From contig NZ_JAMTCI010000001.1 of the NCBI RefSeq assembly GCF_024171765.1, positions 1,804,557 to 1,868,556 on the forward strand: DNA of 64,000 nucleotides, given 5' to 3'. Numbering within the stretch: position 1 is the stretch's first letter; every line of letters begins with the position of its first letter. A program made the position numbers and the translations under genes. The DNA is from Williamsia deligens (GTDB taxonomy: Bacteria; Actinomycetota; Actinomycetes; Mycobacteriales; Mycobacteriaceae). Shown one piece after another: positions 8,264 through 15,153 of the stretch. The notes below the pieces were generated by a model. It saw nothing but the letters and a program-made list of their open reading frames with translations, had not been told where the DNA came from and searched no databases.

Positions 8264-9437
8264 GTGGTCCTCGCCTGGCGAGCCAGACGTGGTCCGGGTT
8301 GGGACGCACGGGTTGCCTCCGGAACCTGTTCGCGACGGCGGACTGGTTCGCACGCGTCACGGTCCGTTCCACCCAGCACAGCAGGGACGCGCGCGCCGGG
8401 TCCACCGGGATCTGATACGCGCCGAGGTAGTCGACGACGTCGGTCGCGAAGGCGGATTTGAACTGGCCGACCCCGTGCCGTGGATGGTCCGGGTCGTGCA
8501 TGGTCTGCGAGGACGGGGTCCCGTCGAGGTCGTACCGTTCGCACCCCATCTCCCGCGCCCACCGCATGATCTCCCACTGCAGTGCGTAGGCGGCGCGGCT
8601 GCTGCCGAGACCGCACACGGTCGGATCGTCATCTCGTTCCCGGACGGACCCGGCGCCGAGGTAGAGCGCCTCGCGTCCGAACGTCGCGACGAACGCGCCC
8701 ACCACGACGGCGCCGTGGTGGTGAGCGAAGAAGAGTTGTCCGTCGCCGGTCGCCGCGTAGCGCCGGAAGACGGCCACCGACGTCGCCCGATCCGGGATGG
8801 CGAACCGTCCGCCGCTCGTCGCGGAGAGCAGGTCGAACAGCAGCTCACAGTTCCCGACCGTCGCCTCGGCCCGGGTGACGGTCACGCCCTCCCGCAGCGC
8901 GCGGCGGATGGACTTGCGGGCGCGCTTCTTGAACCTCGCCATCACGTCGGACTCCGAGCCGGTCAGGTCGACGATGACCGTGTGGTCCTCCAGCCAGGCG
9001 GGCACCCTGACGAGGCCTGCGCGACGCAGACGCTCCGCGTCGGCGGGGTCGAAACGCAGCTGAGGACGGACACGGACGGCGATCTGTCCGTGTTCGGCGG
9101 CGAACCGGCGGAGCGCGTCGAACGCATCGAGGAGTTCGGTCACCGTCGTGACCGGGGGGCCGAACACCACCCAGAACGACCCCAGCGGCGGGCGATCGAC
9201 GGCGAAACCGGTGACCGCCTGCCCGTCCACGATCAGGCGGATCGGTGTGACCCCGGCCTGCATGACCATCGTGTCGATGTTCGCCGAACTCCGGTAGACG
9301 GTCCCGGCATCGGGGTTCTCGAGGATGAGCGAGTCCCAGCGGGCGACCTCGTCCGGGGTGGCGAATCGGACGCGCGGTGGCCGGCGGTCCGCGTCGGGTA
9401 GCTGGTTGTCGGATGGTCGGCGCAGCGTCAGGCTCAT
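8253..9437 (-). CDS. FemAB-family aminoacyl/acyltransferase-like protein
   Basis: 394 residues. The middle contains FKKRARKSIRRALREGVTV, the basic helix typical of FemA/FemX (tRNA-dependent peptidoglycan bridge synthesis), and the C-terminal GNAT-like half ends in GQFKSAFATDVVDYLGAYQI, matching the FemAB FKxxFG...Y.G.. ending. Characterised relatives transfer an amino acid from aminoacyl-tRNA to a peptide, but many actinobacterial FemAB-like proteins have unknown acceptors. I start at ATG 9437 because GGAG lies 6 nt upstream; a TTG at 9449 and ATG 9443 are less good. It is the first gene of an operon with alkB, which it overlaps by 11 nt: an unusual partner for an alkane hydroxylase. The 5' region is AT-rich with two inverted repeats. 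Confidence 0.8.
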   Translation of the reverse strand: MSLTLRRPSDNQLPDADRRPPRVRFATPDEVARWDSLILENPDAGTVYRSSANIDTMVMQAGVTPIRLIVDGQAVTGFAVDRPPLGSFWVVFGPPVTTVTELLDAFDALRRFAAEHGQIAVRVRPQLRFDPADAERLRRAGLVRVPAWLEDHTVIVDLTGSESDVMARFKKRARKSIRRALREGVTVTRAEATVGNCELLFDLLSATSGGRFAIPDRATSVAVFRRYAATGDGQLFFAHHHGAVVVGAFVATFGREALYLGAGSVRERDDDPTVCGLGSSRAAYALQWEIMRWAREMGCERYDLDGTPSSQTMHDPDHPRHGVGQFKSAFATDVVDYLGAYQIPVDPARASLLCWVERTVTRANQSAVANRFRRQPVRPNPDHVWLARRGPHAH

Positions 9438-9445
9438 GGACATCT

Positions 9446-9465
9446 CCAAAGCTCGGTGTCTTTGG
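9446..9465 (-). promoter_or_regulatory. Small hairpin in the FemAB-alkB leader next to the ribosome site
   Basis: On the minus strand CCAAAG and CTTTGG form a perfect 6-bp stem around an 8-nt loop. The 3' arm overlaps the start of the GGAG ribosome site of the FemAB-like gene, so folding would hide it. This may be chance; it is noted because it decides access to the start. Confidence 0.35.
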
Positions 9466-9519
9466 CTTTGTTCGTCTATCTGCCGTCAACCCTACGTTGT
9501 TACATTATTCAGAATATCG

Positions 9520-9538
9520 GAATTGTTTGTCACAATTC
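9520..9538. promoter_or_regulatory. Operator-like inverted repeat upstream of the FemAB-alkB operon
   Basis: GAATTGT and ACAATTC are perfect 7-bp inverted arms around TTGTC. The site lies about 80-100 bp upstream of the operon start in a 60-bp AT-rich island (about 9480-9540) that contrasts with the surrounding GC-rich DNA and is the most likely promoter region. A dimeric regulator, for example of the TetR or GntR class that controls alkB genes elsewhere, is a reasonable guess; no such regulator gene is adjacent. Confidence 0.5.
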
Positions 9539-9559
9539 GGCGTGCGGGGCCGGCATCTG

Positions 9560-10366
9560 TCAGTCGGTGAAGGCGGCCGGCCGCTTCTGCTTCCGGGCCT
9601 TCACGGCCTCCTGGAAATTGCCGGTGAGCAGGCGGATGAACAGCTGCCCGATGCCCTCGGCGTGCATGTGCGAGGTGAGCGACGACGCGTCGAGCCCTGC
9701 CCACAGGGTTCGTTTGGTCAGCTCGATCCCGGGTCGACTCCACCCGGCGATCGTCTGCCCGTACCGGACCGCCTCCGCGACGACGTCCGCCTCGTCGACG
9801 ACCGTCGACACGAGCCCGATGCGATCGGCCTCGGCGGCGTCGACATCCCGCCCGGTCAGCATGATCTCGAACGCCCGCGACGAGCCGATCGCGCGGGGGA
9901 GCAGATAGCTCAGTCCGAGCTCGGATGCGCTGAGCCCGTTGTTGATCCCGGCGGCGCGGAAGTACGCGCCGGTGGCGGCGACGCGGATGTCGCAGGCCAG
10001 GGCCAGGCAGAGTCCTCCGCCGATCGCCGCACCGTTGACCGCCGCGATCACCGGCTGGTGCATCCCCCGCAGGGTCGTGATCAGGTCGTCGAGGAGCTCC
10101 ATCATCCGCAGCGCGATGGTGGGTGTCGTGAGCCCGTCGATGTGCGGTACGTCGGGCACGTCTCCGCTCTGATCGGCACCGGAACAGAACCCGTCACCGG
10201 CGCCGGTGAGGACGACGGCACGGACGGTGGTGTCGTCGCTGAGTGCGCGCAGTGTGTCGCGCAGCGGGATCATCACCTCGAAGGCCATCGAGTTCATCCG
10301 CTCGGGCCGGTTCAGGGTCACGACCGCGACGTCCGGGACGGGCCGGTCGATGAGCACGAAGTCCAT
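9560..10366 (-). CDS. Enoyl-CoA hydratase/isomerase family protein (EchA12-like)
   Basis: 268 residues of crotonase fold: VVTLNRPERMNSM, the first oxyanion segment GFCSGAD, and the second NGAAIGGGLCLALACDIRVA followed by AGINNGLSASELGLSYLLPRAIG, where the two catalytic glutamates usually lie. The position of the second glutamate (ASELG) is kept but the first is not obvious, so hydration is likely yet not certain. The sequence resembles my memory of mycobacterial EchA12 (Rv1472). It would act in fatty-acyl or branched-chain acyl-CoA breakdown. ATG 10366 is chosen over an upstream GTG at 10381. A 14-bp palindrome ends 7 nt before the start, so the gene is probably regulated by a KstR/FadR-like TetR protein. 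Confidence 0.88.
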   Translation of the reverse strand: MDFVLIDRPVPDVAVVTLNRPERMNSMAFEVMIPLRDTLRALSDDTTVRAVVLTGAGDGFCSGADQSGDVPDVPHIDGLTTPTIALRMMELLDDLITTLRGMHQPVIAAVNGAAIGGGLCLALACDIRVAATGAYFRAAGINNGLSASELGLSYLLPRAIGSSRAFEIMLTGRDVDAAEADRIGLVSTVVDEADVVAEAVRYGQTIAGWSRPGIELTKRTLWAGLDASSLTSHMHAEGIGQLFIRLLTGNFQEAVKARKQKRPAAFTD

Positions 10367-10373
10367 GCCCAAT

Positions 10374-10387
10374 GAGAACACGTTCTC
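10374..10387. promoter_or_regulatory. KstR-like palindrome upstream of the enoyl-CoA hydratase
   Basis: GAGAAC and GTTCTC are inverted arms around AC. The core AGAACACGTTCT is the same as in the perfect site at 21600; only the outer T/A of the KstR consensus TNNAACNNGTTNNA is changed to G/C. It lies 7 nt upstream of ATG 10366, where the -10 would be. Confidence 0.6.
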
Positions 10388-10469
10388 GTTTTGTCAGGGC
10401 GCCGTCGGTGCGAGGTGTGCCGCGCAGCCGCATCTGCGGCTCTGTGGAGCGTTCGCATCCGCGCGTGCG

Positions 10470-10475
10470 TATTGT
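10470..10475 (+). promoter_or_regulatory. -10 box of the molybdate operon (TATTGT)
   Basis: TATTGT (TANNNT) ends 6 nt before the GTG start at 10482; the transcript of the regulator-modABC operon is therefore predicted to be leaderless. No clear -35 was identified. Confidence 0.5.
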
Positions 10476-10481
10476 CGGCTC

Positions 10482-10904
10482 GTGAGCGAGATACGTGTCC
10501 GGCGGGCCGCCGACCTGCTGGGTGTCAGCGACGACACCGTCCGCCGGTGGATCACCGCCGGCGAACTGACGGCGTCGACGGACGCGGCGGGACGGACCGT
10601 CGTCGACGGCGCAGCGTTGGCCGCGTTGGCGACCCGCCGTGCGCCCGATCCCGTCGCCGACGACATAGCGGTCGAGCGGTCCGCCCGGAACCGGTTCGTC
10701 GGCCTGGTCACCGACGTCCGGTCGGATCCGGTGATGTCCCAGGTGACGATGCAGTGCGGGCCGTTCGAGGTGACGTCGTTGATGAGCACCGACGCGGTCC
10801 GCGATCTCCGGCTCGAGCCCGGCGCCGTCGCGACCGCGGTCGTCAAGGCCACCACCGTCATCGTCGAACGCCCCGACACCTCCCACGAGAAGGACATCCC
10901 ATGA
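10482..10904 (+). CDS. Molybdate-binding HTH-TOBE regulator
   Basis: 140 residues in two parts. Residues 1-60 form an excisionase/MerR-like HTH (VRRAADLLGVSDDTVRRWI), and residues from about 67 form a TOBE/Mop domain (SARNRFVGLVTDV ... VTMQCGPFEVTSLMSTDAV ... VKATTVIVE) that binds molybdate or tungstate oxyanion. This is the compact actinobacterial counterpart of ModE, a molybdate-sensing repressor of uptake genes. The GTG start is supported by a TATTGT -10 box 6 nt upstream. It is the first gene of a tight operon; its stop overlaps the modA start (ATGA). Control of its own operon is inferred, and I see no clear operator palindrome. Confidence 0.85.
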   Translation: MSEIRVRRAADLLGVSDDTVRRWITAGELTASTDAAGRTVVDGAALAALATRRAPDPVADDIAVERSARNRFVGLVTDVRSDPVMSQVTMQCGPFEVTSLMSTDAVRDLRLEPGAVATAVVKATTVIVERPDTSHEKDIP

Positions 10905-11683
10905 CGCGCCCTCGGTTACGGGCTGCCGCCCTCGTCGTGGCCGTCGCCGCTCTCGCCACGGCCTGCTCGTCCGGCGGCGGGACCGCGTCGGATCCGTCCG
11001 GGGCGACGAATGCGCGGGTGACCCTCAGCGTGTTCGCCGCCGCGTCGCTGAAGAAGGGCTTCACCGAGATCGCGCAGGACTTCGAGAAGTCCCACCCGAA
11101 CGTCACCGTGAGAACCACCTTCGACGGGTCCTCGGCACTGGTCACCCAGATCAAGCAGGGCGCCACCGCCGACGTCATCGCGACCGCCGACCAGAAGACG
11201 ATGACGTCGCTGGGTGCTGAGGCGCTCGACCCGAGGACCTTCACCCGCAACGTGTTGACCATCATCACCGCGCCGGGGAACCCGAAGGGCATCACCTCGG
11301 TCCGCGACCTCGCCCGGTCCGGGGTCACGACGGTCCTCTGCGCACCGCAGGTCCCGTGCGGCACCGCCGCGGCGACCGTCGAGCGCAACGTCGGAGTCGC
11401 CATCCGACCGGCCAGCGAGGAGACGTCGGTGTCGGGCGTGGTGACCAAGGTGACGAGCGGTCAGGCCGACGCCGGTCTCGTCTACACCTCCGATGCGGAA
11501 GCCGCCGGGTCGAAGGTCGCGGTGGTGAGCGATCCCGTCTTCGCCGCGGTGGTCAACGAGTACCCGATCGCGACGGTGAAGGGCACCGAGCACAGCACCG
11601 AGGCGCAGCAGTTCGTCGACCTCGTCACCGGCAGCACGGGCCAGCAGGTGTTGCGCGAGTTGGGGTTCGGCGCCGGACGGTGA
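10901..11683 (+). CDS. modA: Molybdate ABC transporter substrate-binding lipoprotein ModA
   Basis: 260 residues. A signal peptide with lipobox (LATAC, cysteine about residue 22) shows a lipid-anchored, extracytoplasmic protein. The mature part begins LSVFAAASLKKGFTEIAQDF, the signature ModA start whose serine contacts the oxyanion, followed by FDGSSALVTQIKQGATADVIATAD and, near the end, GQADAGLVYTSDA, the usual GxADxGxVYxTDA segment. It captures molybdate (or tungstate) for the ModBC importer. Start ATG 10901 overlaps the regulator stop by 4 nt, and its own stop overlaps the modB GTG by 4 nt. Confidence 0.95.
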   Translation: MTRPRLRAAALVVAVAALATACSSGGGTASDPSGATNARVTLSVFAAASLKKGFTEIAQDFEKSHPNVTVRTTFDGSSALVTQIKQGATADVIATADQKTMTSLGAEALDPRTFTRNVLTIITAPGNPKGITSVRDLARSGVTTVLCAPQVPCGTAAATVERNVGVAIRPASEETSVSGVVTKVTSGQADAGLVYTSDAEAAGSKVAVVSDPVFAAVVNEYPIATVKGTEHSTEAQQFVDLVTGSTGQQVLRELGFGAGR

Positions 11684-12474
11684 GGCCTGTTCGCGGTGTA
11701 CCCGTCTGGCTGTACCTGCCTGCGGTGGTGGGGCTGGCGCTCGTCGTCATCCCGCCGATCGCGCTCACGCAGCGTCTGCCGTGGCGGGACTTCTGGTCGT
11801 CGATCACCTCCGAGTCGTCGGTGCAGGCGCTGGAACTGAGTCTGAGGACCGCCGCGATCAGCACCGTGCTGTGCGTGATCATCGGGGTGCCGATGGCGGT
11901 GGTGTTCGCCCGGTCCGACGGCGTCGTCCTGCGGGTCGTCCGCGCGCTGGTGTTGCTGCCGTTGGTGTTACCGCCTGTCGTCGGGGGGATCGCGCTGCTC
12001 TACGCCTTCGGTCGTCGCGGCCTCATCGGTGAGCATCTGACGGTGATCGGCATCGACATCGCCTTCTCGGCGACCGCGGTGGTGCTCGCGCAGACCTTCG
12101 TGGCGCTGCCGTTCCTGGTCATCAGTGTCGAAGGGGCGCTGCGTGTCTCGGGGTCGTCGTACGAGCAGGTGGCCGCCACCCTCGGCGCCGGCCCGACCCG
12201 CACGCTGTTGCGGGTGACCATCCCGCTGGTCGCCCCGGCACTCCTCAGCGGCCTGGTGCTGGCGTTCGCGCGGGCGATGGGGGAGTTCGGTGCGACGATC
12301 ACGTTCGCGGGCAATGCCCCCGGTGTCACGCAGACCGCCCCGCTCAAGATCTACGTCGACGAGATCAACGACCCACAGCAGGCCCTGCCCCTGTCGTTCG
12401 TGCTCATCGTCGTCGCCCTGGTCGTGGTGATCGCTGTGCACCTTCGACGCCCCGGCGCACAGGCGGCCCTGTGA
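11680..12474 (+). CDS. modB: Molybdate ABC transporter permease ModB
   Basis: 264 residues with five to six hydrophobic helices. The cytoplasmic EAA loop reads YEQVAATLGAGPTRTLLRVTIPL, and LPLVLPPVVGGIALL and AFARAMGEFGATITFAGN are typical of ModB/CysW permeases. It forms the membrane channel of the molybdate importer with ModC. GTG 11680 overlaps the modA stop (GTGA), and the gene itself ends in a GTGA overlap with modC, so the whole operon is translated as one coupled chain. Confidence 0.95.
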   Translation: MRPVRGVPVWLYLPAVVGLALVVIPPIALTQRLPWRDFWSSITSESSVQALELSLRTAAISTVLCVIIGVPMAVVFARSDGVVLRVVRALVLLPLVLPPVVGGIALLYAFGRRGLIGEHLTVIGIDIAFSATAVVLAQTFVALPFLVISVEGALRVSGSSYEQVAATLGAGPTRTLLRVTIPLVAPALLSGLVLAFARAMGEFGATITFAGNAPGVTQTAPLKIYVDEINDPQQALPLSFVLIVVALVVVIAVHLRRPGAQAAL

Positions 12475-13541
12475 CCGGCCTGCACATCCAGGCCACCTCC
12501 CGGGCCCCTGATCTCGACGTCGACATCACCGTCCCCGACGGGTCCACGGTGGCGGTCCTCGGCCGCAACGGCGCGGGCAAGAGCAGTCTGCTCCACCTCG
12601 TCGCCGGTCTGCTGCGACCGGCGTCGGGCGAGATCAGCATGGGTGGGCGGCTTCTCGTCGGCGACGACACCTTCGTCGCCCCGCACTGTCGGTCGGTCGC
12701 GCTCCTCGGGCAGCGGCCGCGCCTGTTCCCGCACATGACCGTCGCCCGCAACATCGCGTTCGCCCCCGCCGCGGCCCGGGTGGGGCGCAGCGAGATCCGG
12801 CGTCGCGTCGAGCACTGGGCCGACGCGGTCGCCGTCACCGACCTCCTCGATCGCAGACCCCACCAGCTGTCCGGCGGTCAGGCGCAGCGCGTCGCCGTCG
12901 CCCGGGCGCTCGCGGCCGACCCCGCGGTGCTCCTCCTCGACGAACCGTTCTCTGCCCTCGACGTCGACGTGGCGGCACGCCTGCGGACGCTCGTCGGGCA
13001 TGTTCTGGCCGATCGTGCGCGCATCGCGCTCGTGGTGACGCACGACCTCGTCGACGCGGTCACGCTCGCCGACACCGCCGTCGTCCTCGACGACGGACGG
13101 ATCACGGCACAGGGACCGGTCCGCGACGTCCTCGCGCGTCCGACAGACGATTTCGCGGCCCGTCTCGCCGGACTGAACCTCGTCGCCGGTCGATGGGACG
13201 GTGAGGCCGTGACGGCCGGCGACGTCCGCGTGGTCGGTGAGCTCACCGGCGAGACCCGTCCCGCGGTGGGGCGGGCGGTCACCGCGGTCTTCGACCCGTC
13301 TGCGGTCGCCGTCTACACCGAGCCCCCGGCACACGGCAGTCCGCGCACCCTCGTCGAGGCCCGGGTCACGGAGATCGCGCCGGTGGGCTCGCGCGCTGCG
13401 GTCCGGTGCGTCGCCGGCGCCACGCAGATCGCGGCCGAGGTCACCTGGGCGGCCGTGGCGGATCTGACCCTCGCGGCGGGTGTCCCCGTGTGGCTCACGG
13501 TGAAAGCCGGTGAGGTGCAGGTGTACCCGACGGTGACCTGA
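12471..13541 (+). CDS. modC: Molybdate ABC transporter ATPase ModC
   Basis: 356 residues. ATPase domain: Walker A GRNGAGKSS (about 34-42), the Q-loop in VALLGQRPRLFPHMTV, signature LSGGQAQR, Walker B LLLDEPFSALD and the H-loop VVTHD. A C-terminal TOBE-type domain of about 100 residues (EARVTEIAPVGSRAAVRC) is as expected for ModC and may sense bound molybdate. It powers uptake by ModAB at the inner face of the membrane. The start GTG overlaps modB. The gene ends 19 bp from the convergent DHFR-like gene, with no clear terminator hairpin. Confidence 0.95.
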   Translation: MTGLHIQATSRAPDLDVDITVPDGSTVAVLGRNGAGKSSLLHLVAGLLRPASGEISMGGRLLVGDDTFVAPHCRSVALLGQRPRLFPHMTVARNIAFAPAAARVGRSEIRRRVEHWADAVAVTDLLDRRPHQLSGGQAQRVAVARALAADPAVLLLDEPFSALDVDVAARLRTLVGHVLADRARIALVVTHDLVDAVTLADTAVVLDDGRITAQGPVRDVLARPTDDFAARLAGLNLVAGRWDGEAVTAGDVRVVGELTGETRPAVGRAVTAVFDPSAVAVYTEPPAHGSPRTLVEARVTEIAPVGSRAAVRCVAGATQIAAEVTWAAVADLTLAAGVPVWLTVKAGEVQVYPTVT

Positions 13542-13560
13542 TCACGCGGTCGGGGTGCGA

Positions 13561-14130
13561 TCAGCCGGCGTGGACGACGTCGAAGACCTGCTTCTGGATC
13601 CCGTTGCCGTATGCCTCGTGCTCGACGAGGCGCAGGTGCGTGGTGTCCTTGTCGGCCTGGCTGAACAGACGTCTGCCGGCGCCGAGGAGGACCGGGAACA
13701 CCAGCAGGTGGTAGCGGTCGACGAGTCCGGCGTCGGCGAGCGCGGCGCCGAGGGTCGCGCTGCCCTGCACCAGGATCGGGCCGCCCTCGGTCTCCTTGAG
13801 CGCCGCGACGTCGCCGACGGAACGCAGGATCGTCGCCGGCCAGCGCTCGTCGTCGGAGTCCAGTGTCGTCGAGACGACGTAGCGGGGGAGGGTGTTCATG
13901 TGGGCGAACTCCTCCATCGTCGGCCACACCGGGGCGAACGCCTCGTACGACGTGCGTCCGAACAGCAGTGCGCCGCTCTCGAGTTGTTCACGCCCCTTGA
14001 TCTCGTAGGCGGCGGGGTCGAACTCGATGCCCTGGAACGTCCAGCCCGAGTTGCGATAGCCGGGTTCCCCTCCGGGAGCCTCCATGACCCCGTCGAGGGA
14101 GACGAACGCGGTGACGATCAACTGACGCAT
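13561..14130 (-). CDS. Dihydrofolate reductase-like / RibD C-terminal domain protein
   Basis: 189 residues of the stand-alone RibD-C fold: MRQLIVTAFVSLDGVMEAPG at the start, LLFGRTSYEAFAPVWP, the NADPH-binding GGPILVQGSATLGAALADAGLVD and FPVLLGAGRRLF near the end. Members are NADPH-dependent reductases of unknown substrate (YyaP/YwjB type) and are common in actinobacteria. ATG 14130 has AGGAGG 6-7 nt upstream; an earlier in-frame ATG at 14175 has no ribosome site. It lies 60 nt after the adenylate cyclase gene on the same strand and could belong to the TetR-cyclase transcript, though the strong ribosome site allows independent translation. Confidence 0.88.
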   Translation of the reverse strand: MRQLIVTAFVSLDGVMEAPGGEPGYRNSGWTFQGIEFDPAAYEIKGREQLESGALLFGRTSYEAFAPVWPTMEEFAHMNTLPRYVVSTTLDSDDERWPATILRSVGDVAALKETEGGPILVQGSATLGAALADAGLVDRYHLLVFPVLLGAGRRLFSQADKDTTHLRLVEHEAYGNGIQKQVFDVVHAG

Positions 14131-14190
14131 GAGAGGTCCTCCTGGGGCGTGGTGGTGGTCACCGGGACTGACCATGCGTGGCGCCGGAAC

Positions 14191-15153
14191 TCATCGCGGC
14201 GCGTCGGCGTCGGCGTGATCGCGGTTGTACTCGATGACGCGGGCCTTGAGATGCCGGTACCCGCGCACGCTGAGGGAACCGATCGACTTGAAGTAGAACC
14301 GGTCGTCCTCGACGACGTCGGCGAGCGCGGCGTCGCACAGCGAGGTCCCGGGCCGCGCGGACCCGGTCAGGCGGGCGGCGATGTTCACCGGTTCGCCGAA
14401 CACGTCACCGAAGCGGGTGAGGACCCGCCCGTAGGCCAGACCCACCCGCAGCGGCGGGATGTCGTCGAGTTCGGAGACGGTGTGGAGCTCCATGGCGATC
14501 TCCACCGCCGAGGCGGCGTCGTCGACGGCGAACATCACGGCGTCGCCGAGGGTCTTGATCACCTGGCCGCCGTGCTCGGTGACGATCTCGCTCGCCTTCA
14601 CCTCGAACGTCTCGAGCAGGGTGTTGAGCTCCTCCATACCGATCTTCCGCGACAGGCTGGTGTACCCGACGATGTCGCAGAACCCGATCGTGAGGTCGTG
14701 CCGTTCGTCGCCGGTCGCGCCACGGTCGGCCGAGAGGTTGCGCAACGCGGAGGCGAGATGGCGCCGCCAGATCAGGGTCTGCACCCGACCCATCGCCGTC
14801 GCCATCTGCGGCATGCTGATGCCGTTGTCGGGGTCGTTCGCGAGCTCGTAGAGCCGGTAGGCCTGCCAGTCCGCGAGACGGGACATGGTCTGACCGATCG
14901 AGCGGGCGGCGGCGACCGTGGTGCCCTCGGGCGCGGACGAATAGGCCGCGATCACCGTGCCCATGGCGGCGAGGTCGTCCTCGGTGAAGATCGCCTCGTC
15001 GCGGTCGTCGTGGGCGAAACCGAAGGCCCGCCACAGCTCGTGGGCGAACTCGGCGTCCACGCCGAGTTCGGCGACGGCCTGGTCGCGACTGAACACCGGC
15101 GGTCCGCCGAGCAGCGCATCCTCGATCTCGGAGAACGAATCGCCCACGCTCAC
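14191..15153 (-). CDS. Class III adenylate cyclase with N-terminal regulatory domain
   Basis: 320 residues. The N-terminal ~150 residues are helical (VFSRDQAVAELGVDAEFAHEL and similar) and resemble the autoinhibitory, pH-sensing domain of mycobacterial Rv1264-type cyclases. The catalytic domain keeps every key residue: first metal Asp in FCDIVGYT, purine-specifying Lys and second metal Asp in IKTLGDAVMF, the second specificity Asp in GDVFGEP, and transition-state Asn and Arg in VNIAARL. It should therefore make cAMP as a soluble homodimer. The GTG at 15153 overlaps the stop of the upstream tandem-TetR gene (GTGA), so the two proteins are co-translated. A longer start at 15180 is open but would overlap the regulator by 31 nt. 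Confidence 0.9.
   Translation of the reverse strand: MSVGDSFSEIEDALLGGPPVFSRDQAVAELGVDAEFAHELWRAFGFAHDDRDEAIFTEDDLAAMGTVIAAYSSAPEGTTVAAARSIGQTMSRLADWQAYRLYELANDPDNGISMPQMATAMGRVQTLIWRRHLASALRNLSADRGATGDERHDLTIGFCDIVGYTSLSRKIGMEELNTLLETFEVKASEIVTEHGGQVIKTLGDAVMFAVDDAASAVEIAMELHTVSELDDIPPLRVGLAYGRVLTRFGDVFGEPVNIAARLTGSARPGTSLCDAALADVVEDDRFYFKSIGSLSVRGYRHLKARVIEYNRDHADADAPR

Noticed and set aside
6129..10366. A rubredoxin gene near alkB
   Set aside because: No small CxxCG...CPxC protein is present in the neighbouring frames; electron partners must be elsewhere in the genome.
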